Below, one piece after another: positions 1 through 5,135 of a stretch of 10,924 nt of DNA. The stretch spans positions 1 to 10,924 of the forward strand of contig WGSL01000067.1 in assembly GCA_014871665.1 (NCBI GenBank), in the 5' to 3' direction. The notes beneath the pieces are model-generated. The model saw only the letters and a list, made by a program, of their open reading frames with translations, had not been told where the DNA came from and did no database searches. The stretch comes from Collinsella sp. (GTDB taxonomy: Bacteria > Actinomycetota > Coriobacteriia > Coriobacteriales > Coriobacteriaceae). Both the position numbers and the translations under genes were made by a program. Each line of letters starts with the position of its first letter. Within the stretch, counting starts at the first letter, position 1.

Positions 1-18
1 AAGGCCGCTGCCGAGTAA
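1..18 (+). CDS. Possible C-terminal end of an upstream gene (partial)
   Basis: Frame 1 reads K-A-A-A-E followed by TAA at 16-18. A short Ala/Lys/Glu tail ending just before a large hairpin fits the end of a plus-strand gene lying outside the window. Six codons are too few to identify a product, and chance cannot be excluded. Confidence 0.25.
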   Translation, partial: KAAAE

Positions 19-33
19 CGCACTTAATTGCCC

Positions 34-107
34 GCCCGGGGCTTACCCTTTCCCGCCCGCGCCCGCGCTTCGCGAGGGTCGCGTTCGGGAAAGGGTAAGC
101 CCCGGGC
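34..107. repeat. Long perfect hairpin (22-bp arms)
   Basis: Arms 34-55 and 86-107 are perfect reverse complements over 22 bp. The 30-nt loop is GC-rich and contains a smaller CGCG-CTT-CGCG stem at 64-74, so the whole segment can fold as one extended rod. No clear T-run follows on either side, so a simple intrinsic terminator is not well supported. A REP/extragenic palindrome or a processed 3' end is more likely. It sits directly after the possible gene end at 18. Confidence 0.8.
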
Positions 108-164
108 TACGTTTCTGCGTTCTCGTTGGGTCTTGAGGGACGCTAATAAATAGACTTGCTTGAT

Positions 165-193
165 GCCGCCTCTGTTATCGGGGCGGCTTCTTT
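165..193 (+). terminator. Terminator-like hairpin inside block A
   Basis: GCCGCC (165-170) pairs with GGCGGC (182-187) and is followed by TTCTTTT. The shape is that of a rho-independent terminator reading rightward. The second block keeps the T-run but has one stem mismatch (GCCACC at 1492-1497 against GGCGGC at 1509-1514). Confidence 0.4.
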
Positions 194-238
194 TGTCGAA
201 AACCACCATGAAGGGGTAGGCGCCTTTGCGGTGGTTCC

Positions 239-303
239 GTTTGTCTCGACCTGTAACATCTGGGCCCCTATTTGACGAGCGGCTGTTACAGATTGAGACA
301 AAC
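239..303. repeat. Palindromic repeat unit 1
   Basis: Left arm 239-258 and right arm 284-303 match as a 20-bp inverted repeat with two mismatches, around the core CTGTAACA / TGTTACAG. It is the first of five related units in the window. Its left core starts exactly 80 bp before that of unit 2. Confidence 0.85.
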
Positions 304-323
304 AATCGCCGCCGATCATTTCA

Positions 324-378
324 TCTCGATCTGTAACATCTAGGATTGAAAAGGGCCGCTAGATGTTACAGGTCGAGA
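324..378. repeat. Palindromic repeat unit 2
   Basis: Arms 324-342 and 360-378 form a 19-bp inverted repeat with one mismatch and a 17-nt loop. Same core as unit 1. The right arm is closer to the left-arm consensus (GGTCGAGAC) than in the other units, making this the most symmetrical copy. Confidence 0.85.
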
Positions 379-392
379 CAGTGGAACATCGG

Positions 393-420
393 AACCGAAA
401 CCACCACAAAGGTGCCTGCC
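393..420 (-). repeat. Inverted partial copy of the CCACC hairpin module
   Basis: This stretch is the near reverse complement of the second half of the CCACC hairpin in block B (about 1546-1570), sharing CCACCACAAAGGTGCCTG. Together with unit 2 it makes 324-420 an inverted counterpart of the end of block A, so the left repeat cluster is itself roughly head-to-head. It ends 10 bp from the stop codon of the neighbouring gene. Confidence 0.65.
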
Positions 421-430
421 TGGCGGGTCC

Positions 431-1078
431 TTATTTCGATGGGGCCCAGGTTATTTCATCGTCAAATAGCCAAGTGCGTGCTGAGCCACTGTCGCGCGCT
501 GTCTGTGGATCGGGCTCGCAAGTTTGTTCGTAGGCATCCTCGGTACACCGATCCATAAAATCGACGACTGCCGTCTGGTCGCCCTCCATGACGTAGATTA
601 CGTCGCCATCCGAGATATAGACCCCCGGTCCTTCATTGTCCACGCAGCCGGGGTCGTATGAGACGTTGCACAATTTGCTCCCGTTTGCCGCATCGAGCTC
701 AAGGGTCGAATAATATCCGCCAACCATTTGGCCATTCTTGGCTCGATATATTGCGGCGCCGTACCACCGCTTAAACGTCTTGCCTTTGAGTAAACTGGTT
801 GCCTTGCCGATAAGCTGCTCATCTTTGGTGTAGCGTCTGGCCCCAAGTTCGATGCGGGGATAGTTGCTGACACCAAGCGCTGCGGGCGTACCGTCAAAAT
901 CGACGGTGACCGAATCGGGTTTGACGATATCGGTGAGGACCTCGATGGGATAGCTTACGGTCTCAACCGCCGCCTGCGTCGCAGAGGCGGGGAGAAATGC
1001 GAGATAGATAATTCCTACGCCGACTGCGGTAATCGCAAACGCTAAGACGAGCAGGCCGATATAGGTGGAGCGTTTCAC
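431..1078 (-). CDS. Hypothetical small membrane-anchored extracytoplasmic protein
   Basis: I do not recognise the family. The preferred start is GTG at 1078-1076, because GAGG lies 8 nt upstream (1087-1090); an in-frame ATG at 1105 has no ribosome binding site. The 215-aa product begins with a KRS positive patch and one hydrophobic segment (about residues 5-27), then a polar domain of about 185 residues. This predicts an uncleaved signal anchor with the domain outside the cell. The domain has four cysteines (about 137, 145, 178, 187) in two close pairs, suggesting disulfides, and is rich in Asp, Gly and Tyr, ending in an acidic tail. There is no lipobox cysteine after the membrane segment. 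The gene stands alone, bracketed by repeat blocks A and B, and its stop codon nearly touches the left cluster. An uncharacterised lineage-specific surface or secreted protein is the safest reading. Confidence 0.7.
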   Translation of the reverse strand: MKRSTYIGLLVLAFAITAVGVGIIYLAFLPASATQAAVETVSYPIEVLTDIVKPDSVTVDFDGTPAALGVSNYPRIELGARRYTKDEQLIGKATSLLKGKTFKRWYGAAIYRAKNGQMVGGYYSTLELDAANGSKLCNVSYDPGCVDNEGPGVYISDGDVIYVMEGDQTAVVDFMDRCTEDAYEQTCEPDPQTARDSGSARTWLFDDEITWAPSK

Positions 1079-1441
1079 GGCGGGTACCTCGCAAATAGTA
1101 TGCATTCATTAAGATAAGTGATACCAGCTTACGACAATCTTCAAAAGAAAGCGATCGATCGAAATGACGGGGTGAAAAGGCCCTATTGGGCTTCGATTTG
1201 ACCTCTAATAGAAATATTTGCCCCACTCATTCTGGGCGTGAGGTCAATAATTGAGTCCACGAGTTTTGAGCGATACTCTTCTCACTAAACTCACTATTTT
1301 CACTATAAGCACTATAAATATGATAGGGGGACGACGAGAACAATGTGACGTGCGATAGCTAAGCCGTTTAAGCCGGACTCTGACCTTGAATCTCTGCCTC
1401 TATCTGTGCGAACGGGCTATTGTCGGTTCTCGATTCCATCG
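1079..1441. other. Intergenic region upstream of the 431-1078 gene
   Basis: No convincing gene is visible here. A frame opening at a GTG near 1226 on the minus strand has no ribosome binding site and overlaps the membrane-protein gene out of frame. The notable content is the CACTA array (1283-1314), followed by an AT-rich stretch (1311-1324). The region is distinctly more AT-rich than the surrounding genes, consistent with a promoter and control region for the minus-strand gene. Confidence 0.5.
1283..1314. promoter_or_regulatory. Four CACTA boxes at exact 9-bp spacing
   Basis: CACTA occurs at 1283, 1292, 1301 and 1310, each separated by four AT-rich bases (AACT, TTTT, TAAG). On the minus strand this reads as four TAGTG boxes upstream of the 431-1078 gene, about 205 bp from its start. 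Exact phasing with a conserved core and variable linkers is typical of an iterated binding site for a regulator or initiator-type protein. The bound protein is unknown. Confidence 0.6.
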
Positions 1442-1629
1442 CTGCGTTTTCGTTGGGTCTTGAGGGACGCTAATAAATGGACTTGCTTGATGCCACCTCT
1501 GTTAATGGGGCGGCTTCTTTTTGTCGAAAACCACCACATTGGGAACAGGCACCTTTGTGGTGGTTCTCGGTTTGTCTCGACTTGTAACATCTTGGCCGCT
1601 AAAAGTGGGCCTGGTGTTACAGATTTAGA
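1442..1629 (+). repeat. Composite repeat block B (copy of 115-303)
   Basis: Same order of modules as block A: the GGGCGGC-TTCTTTTT hairpin, then a CCACC hairpin with perfect 10-bp arms (1529-1538 with 1556-1565), then a palindromic unit (1571-1629). Orientation is the same as block A. It is followed by two further palindromic units, whereas block A is followed by one unit and an inverted fragment. Confidence 0.8.
1571..1629. repeat. Palindromic repeat unit 3 (degenerate right arm)
   Basis: The left arm carries GTCTCGACTTGTAACAT. The right arm at 1615-1629 keeps TGTTACAGATTTAGA, with several changes from the consensus TGTTACAGATTGAGA context. The inverted repeat is clearly decayed, unlike units 4 and 5. 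Confidence 0.7.
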
Positions 1630-1654
1630 TTTTCGATTCGGGTGTCTTCTGTTC

Positions 1655-1711
1655 GTCTCGATTTGTAACAGATAGAGCTCTATTTGCCGAGTAGATGTTA
1701 CAGATTGAGAC
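1655..1711. repeat. Palindromic repeat unit 4
   Basis: Arms 1655-1670 and 1696-1711 form a 16-bp inverted repeat with two differences. The left core is 81 bp after that of unit 3. Confidence 0.85.
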
Positions 1712-1734
1712 AAACGGGTGCCGCTGAACAATTC

Positions 1735-1791
1735 GTCTCGATCTGTAACATCTGGAGCCAGAAACGGTCGATAGATGTTACAGATTGAGAC
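1735..1791. repeat. Palindromic repeat unit 5
   Basis: Arms 1735-1753 and 1773-1791 form a 19-bp inverted repeat with a single G/A difference that would be a G-U pair in RNA. The left core is 80 bp after that of unit 4. This is the last unit before the clpB control region. Confidence 0.85.
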
Positions 1792-1853
1792 GGTAGCGCA
1801 CCTGTGCGGCGGCGGGCCGACATCTTTACCCCTATCTCTCAATCACTCAGAAA

Positions 1854-1889
1854 ATCTTATATATAGAGACTTAGATTTGTGTATAAGAT
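1854..1889 (+). promoter_or_regulatory. Inverted repeat in the clpB upstream region, overlapping a -10-like box
   Basis: ATCTTATA (1854-1861) and TATAAGAT (1882-1889) are perfect inverted copies separated by 20 bp. The right copy contains TATAAG, the best -10 candidate upstream of clpB, though no good -35 lies 17 bp before it. The arrangement could be an operator. It does not match the HspR (HAIR) or CIRCE consensus expected for some actinobacterial heat-shock genes. Confidence 0.4.
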
Positions 1890-1928
1890 CGCGCAAAGCT
1901 GGCAACAATACTTCTCGAACAACGTGAA

Positions 1929-1962
1929 GCCGCCCCGTAGGGCGGCCGCCCCAAGAGAGGTG
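1929..1962 (+). promoter_or_regulatory. clpB leader hairpin and ribosome binding site
   Basis: GCCGCCC (1929-1935) and GGGCGGC (1940-1946) form a 7-bp stem with a CGTA loop just upstream of the ribosome binding site GAGAGGTG (1955-1962), which leads into ATG at 1968. The ribosome binding site is outside the stem, so the hairpin may affect RNA stability rather than hide the start. Confidence 0.6.
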
Positions 1963-1967
1963 ATTCC

Positions 1968-4595
1968 ATGAGAATCGATAAGCTAGCAATGACGTCGCGC
2001 GAGGCGCTGCAGACCGCCATGAGCACGGCTGCCGACGCGCAGGCCGGCGCGGTAGAGCCGATTCACCTGCTGTCCGCCCTGCTCGGTGCCGGCGAGCGCA
2101 ATATCTCCGTGATCATAGAGCGCATCGGTGCCGACCCGGCTCAGCTCGCACGCTCCACACAGGATGCCATCGACCACGCGCCCAAGGTTTCGGGCGAGGG
2201 TCAGCAGATGGGTCTGTCTAACGAGCTCGTCCGTGTCATCGAAAAGGCCGAGAAGAAGGCCACCAAGATGGGCGACAGCTTTGTGGTGACCGAGCATCTG
2301 CTGATGGCACTTGCCGAGGACAAGGGCGAGGCGGGCCGTGTGCTGCGCGATGCCGGCGTGACCAAGGAGCGCATCGAGCAGGTCTACGAGGAGCTGCGTG
2401 GCGATGACCGCGTGACGTCTGCCGAGGACAAGACCCAGTTTGAGGCACTGGAACAGTACGGCCGCAATATCTGCGACCTTGCCCGCGCCGGCAAGCTCGA
2501 CCCGGTCATCGGCCGTACCGACGAGATTCGTCGTACCATCCAGGTCCTGTCCCGCCGCACCAAGAACAACCCCGTGCTCATCGGCGAGCCGGGCGTCGGC
2601 AAGACCGCCATCGTCGAGGGCATCGCCCAGCGTATCGTGGCCGGCGACGTGCCGAGCACCCTGCGCGACCGCGACCTCATCGAGCTCGACATGAGCGCGC
2701 TGGTCGCCGGTGCCAAGTACCGCGGCGAGTTCGAGGACCGCTTGAAGGCCGTGCTCAAGGAGGTTCAAAAATCCGAAGGCAAGGTCATTCTGTTCATCGA
2801 TGAGCTCCACACCATCGTGGGCGCGGGTGCCACCGAGGGCTCCATGGACGCCGGCAACATCCTCAAGCCGGCGCTCGCCCGTGGCGACCTGCACGCGATC
2901 GGCGCGACCACGCTCGACGAATACCGCAAGTACATCGAGAAGGACGCGGCGCTCGCCCGTCGTTTCCAGACCGTTATGGTGAGCGAGCCTACCGTCGAGG
3001 ACACCATTTCGATCCTGCGTGGTCTGAAGGAGAAGTACGAGATCTTCCACGGTGTGCATATCACCGATAGCGCGCTCGTGGCAGCTGCCGACCTCTCCGA
3101 TCGCTACATCGCCGACCGCTTCCTGCCCGACAAGGCCATCGATCTGGTCGATGAGGCGGCAAGCCGCCTGCGCATGGAACTCGACAGCATGCCGGTCGAG
3201 ATCGACGCCACCACGCGTCAGCTCACTCAGCTGCAGATCGAGGAACAGGCGCTCATGAAAGAGACCGATGACGCCTCCAAGGAGCGTCTGGAGGCCCTGC
3301 GCCAGGAGATTGCCGAGGTCCAGGAAAAACTCAACGTGCAAAAGGCCGGCTGGCTCAACCAGAAGAACGCCATTGACCACGTGCAGGAGCTTAAGAGCCA
3401 GCTTGACGAGGCCAAGAGCGAGGAGGAGCGTGCGACGCGCAACGGCGATTTGGGTCGTGCGTCCGAGCTGCGCTACTCCGTGATTCCGGGCCTGCAGCAG
3501 CAGATTCAGGATTCCGAGGCCGCGCTCGAGGCGCAAAAGCAGCAGGACGGCGAGGGCCTCAACGAGCAGGTGACCTCCGATGAGATCGCCGAGGTCGTGA
3601 GCGCCTGGACCGGCGTGCCCGTGTCCAAGATGATGCAGGGCGAGCTCGACAAGCTCAAGGGCCTGGAGGGCGAGCTGCATAAGCGCGTCATCGGTCAGGA
3701 TGAGGCCGTCTCCGCCGTTGCCGCGGCCGTGCGCCGCAGCCGTGCGGGCCTCTCCGATCCGGACAAGCCCATCGGCAGCTTCTTCTTCCTGGGCCCCACC
3801 GGCGTGGGCAAGACCGAGCTCGCCAAGGCGCTGGCCGAGTGCCTGTTCGATGACGAGCGCGCGCTCGTGCGTATCGACATGTCCGAGTATATGGAGAAGT
3901 TCAGCGTCCAGCGTCTGATTGGTGCGCCCCCGGGGTACGTGGGCTACGACGAGGGCGGCCAGCTCACCGAGGCCGTGCGCCGTCGTCCGTACTCTGTGAT
4001 CTTGCTCGACGAGATGGAGAAGGCTCATCCGGATGTCTTTAACGTGCTGTTGCAGGTGCTTGATGACGGTCGTCTGACCGATGGCCAGGGTCGCCAGGTG
4101 TCCTTCAAGAACACGATTATCATCATGACGTCCAACGTGGGCTCCAAGGCCATCGCCGATCTGTCCGGTAAGGACGAGGAGGAGATGCGCCATCAGGTCG
4201 ACGCTGCCATGGCTCAGACCTTCCGCCCCGAGTTCCTCAACCGTATCGACGATATCGTGGTGTTCCATCCGCTCGGTATGGCGCAGATCGAGAAGATCGT
4301 CGACATCCAGCTCGCCGACGTCCGCGCACGCTTGGCCAAGGAGCGCATGACGCTTGCCATCACCCCGGCGGCCAAGCAGATGCTCGCCGTGGGCGGCCTG
4401 GACCCGGTCTTTGGCGCCCGTCCGCTCAAGCGTCTGGTTCAGCGCGAGGTCGTGGATGCCATCGCCGCCGCTATCATCGACGGCACGGTGCGCGAGGGCG
4501 ACCAGGTGACGGTCGATGTCGACAAGGACGGCGGCTTTACCGTCGTGTGCGATAACACGCCGGCGGCCACCTACGAGGTTCCCGATGCCGAGTAG
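1968..4595 (+). CDS. clpB: ATP-dependent chaperone disaggregase ClpB (Hsp104 family)
   Basis: ClpB forms a cytoplasmic hexameric ring that pulls polypeptides out of aggregates together with DnaK/DnaJ/GrpE. The 875-aa length fits the family. Visible parts: an N-terminal Clp_N domain (about 1-145); first AAA+ module with Walker A GEPGVGKT (206-213), pore-loop tyrosine in AKYRG (Y251), Walker B D278-E279 and arginine pair R331-R332; a long charged coiled-coil middle domain (about 405-530), which distinguishes ClpB from ClpA and ClpC; second AAA+ module with Walker A GPTGVGKT (609-616), pore loop GYVG (Y657), Walker B D681-E682 and the C-terminal GARPLKR motif (816-822). No ClpP-binding loop of the ClpA/X type was noticed. 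The start is supported by GAGAGGTG 5 nt upstream. The gene is monocistronic or nearly so, ending at a strong terminator. Codon use is strongly GC-ending, as expected of a well-expressed core gene. Confidence 0.97.
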   Translation: MRIDKLAMTSREALQTAMSTAADAQAGAVEPIHLLSALLGAGERNISVIIERIGADPAQLARSTQDAIDHAPKVSGEGQQMGLSNELVRVIEKAEKKATKMGDSFVVTEHLLMALAEDKGEAGRVLRDAGVTKERIEQVYEELRGDDRVTSAEDKTQFEALEQYGRNICDLARAGKLDPVIGRTDEIRRTIQVLSRRTKNNPVLIGEPGVGKTAIVEGIAQRIVAGDVPSTLRDRDLIELDMSALVAGAKYRGEFEDRLKAVLKEVQKSEGKVILFIDELHTIVGAGATEGSMDAGNILKPALARGDLHAIGATTLDEYRKYIEKDAALARRFQTVMVSEPTVEDTISILRGLKEKYEIFHGVHITDSALVAAADLSDRYIADRFLPDKAIDLVDEAASRLRMELDSMPVEIDATTRQLTQLQIEEQALMKETDDASKERLEALRQEIAEVQEKLNVQKAGWLNQKNAIDHVQELKSQLDEAKSEEERATRNGDLGRASELRYSVIPGLQQQIQDSEAALEAQKQQDGEGLNEQVTSDEIAEVVSAWTGVPVSKMMQGELDKLKGLEGELHKRVIGQDEAVSAVAAAVRRSRAGLSDPDKPIGSFFFLGPTGVGKTELAKALAECLFDDERALVRIDMSEYMEKFSVQRLIGAPPGYVGYDEGGQLTEAVRRRPYSVILLDEMEKAHPDVFNVLLQVLDDGRLTDGQGRQVSFKNTIIIMTSNVGSKAIADLSGKDEEEMRHQVDAAMAQTFRPEFLNRIDDIVVFHPLGMAQIEKIVDIQLADVRARLAKERMTLAITPAAKQMLAVGGLDPVFGARPLKRLVQREVVDAIAAAIIDGTVREGDQVTVDVDKDGGFTVVCDNTPAATYEVPDAE

Positions 4596-4643
4596 ATTTA
4601 TGGGACATGCCTTAAAATCTGCCAGCCGTCTCTAAACGCCAAA

Positions 4644-4677
4644 GGCGGCGGATCCAATTGGGTCCGCCGCCCTTTTT
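4644..4677 (+). terminator. Rho-independent terminator of clpB
   Basis: Arms 4644-4655 and 4660-4671 form a 12-bp GC-rich stem (one T-G pair) with an AATT loop, followed by TTTTT at 4673-4677. It starts 48 bp after the clpB stop codon. Confidence 0.9.
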
Positions 4678-4727
4678 CGTGCGACAATCGATAATGTTGA
4701 ACGGATGCGATGCAAGGAGCTATGCAG

Positions 4728-4922
4728 ATGAAAGACGAGATCAAGACAAGTGCGCCGGCGACCGATGCCGCACCCGCCGCACCCAAGCCTGTGCCTAAGC
4801 CGGCACCCAAGCCGCGCGACCCCTACATCCGTGCCGAGAACGAGGACGATGACGGCTACGATCCCTACAGCGATCGCCGCCCCGAGCGCGAGCCGCTGTT
4901 CGAAGCCGACCCGTGGCGCTAA
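4728..4922 (+). CDS. Small proline/alanine-rich acidic protein, function unknown
   Basis: A 64-aa product, not recognised. The ATG at 4728 is chosen because AAGGAG (4714-4719) lies 8 nt upstream; the in-frame ATGs at 4710 and 4722 are badly placed relative to it. Residues 9-30 are an Ala/Pro/Lys low-complexity stretch with PKP repeats, residues 31-64 are acidic with DDDGYDPYSD, and the protein ends in FEADPWR. There is no membrane segment, signal peptide or cysteine. It is predicted to be intrinsically disordered. It follows the clpB terminator, so it probably has its own promoter; GATAAT at 4690-4695 is a possible -10 box with no convincing -35. GC-rich codon use and the well-placed ribosome binding site argue that it is a real gene. 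Confidence 0.6.
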   Translation: MKDEIKTSAPATDAAPAAPKPVPKPAPKPRDPYIRAENEDDDGYDPYSDRRPEREPLFEADPWR

Positions 4923-5066
4923 CTTTTGTAGGGTGGTCATAATATCCCCGTCCCAAATTGACTGCTCGGGGAGTCGCATTCGAGCTCGGTTGTCCTCTCA
5001 GCCACTCGATATCCTTCGGAGCAATAACAGTGAAAAAACTTGCTTAAGTGTTAATCAAGCTACACA

Positions 5067-5131
5067 CAATCTTGCTCTCTAATTAATCAAGAATCAGTAT
5101 AATTTTGATTAGCTAGAGAGCAAGATTGGAG
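5067..5131 (+). promoter_or_regulatory. Inverted-repeat promoter/operator of the ATPase gene
   Basis: Arms 5067-5090 and 5105-5128 are inverted copies matching at 22 of 24 positions. The 14-nt loop contains a perfect -10 box, TATAAT (5098-5103). The right arm runs into the ribosome binding site GGAG (5128-5131), 4 nt before the ATG. There is no good -35: TTGCTC at 5072 is 20 bp away. A further direct copy of TTAATCAAG lies at 5051-5059, 32 bp (about three helical turns) before the one at 5083-5091. The layout suggests a repressor site covering the promoter, possibly autoregulatory. An RNA hairpin acting on translation is unlikely if transcription starts near 5110. Confidence 0.65.
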
Positions 5132-5135
5132 AATC

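Larger units (their letters stand above)
115..303 (+). repeat. Composite repeat block A (copy at 1442-1629)
   Basis: This block recurs 1327 bp downstream in the same orientation. Over 115-207 it differs from the second copy by about five substitutions and one T indel; the rest is more diverged. In order it contains a GCCGCC/GGCGGC stem followed by TTCTTTT (165-193), an AACCACC/GGTGGTT stem (201-207 with 230-236), and palindromic unit 1 (239-303). No credible reading frame crosses it. It may be a non-autonomous mobile repeat or an RNA-level element; the family is not recognised. Confidence 0.8.

Noticed and set aside
963..1226. 87-codon minus-strand frame starting at a GTG, with FLLEVKS near its start
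   Set aside because: Faintly recalls the end of a nuclease-like domain, but has no ribosome binding site and overlaps the better-supported membrane-protein gene out of frame.
239..1791. CRISPR array from the regularly spaced repeats
   Set aside because: The repeat is a pair of inverted arms around a variable loop with about 80-bp period and only two or three units per cluster, and no cas gene is present.
1417..1842. 141-codon minus-strand frame across the palindromic units
   Set aside because: Its repeated VSICN-like peptides simply translate the DNA repeats; there is no start signal.
1880..1905. ClgR-type box upstream of clpB
   Set aside because: CGC and GC elements are present, but spacing and symmetry do not fit the described site.
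1983..4268. 761-codon open frame antisense to clpB
   Set aside because: A shadow caused by GC-biased codon use of clpB; its translation is low-complexity (Leu/Gly/His/Asp-rich), it has no ribosome binding site, and it mirrors every clpB motif.
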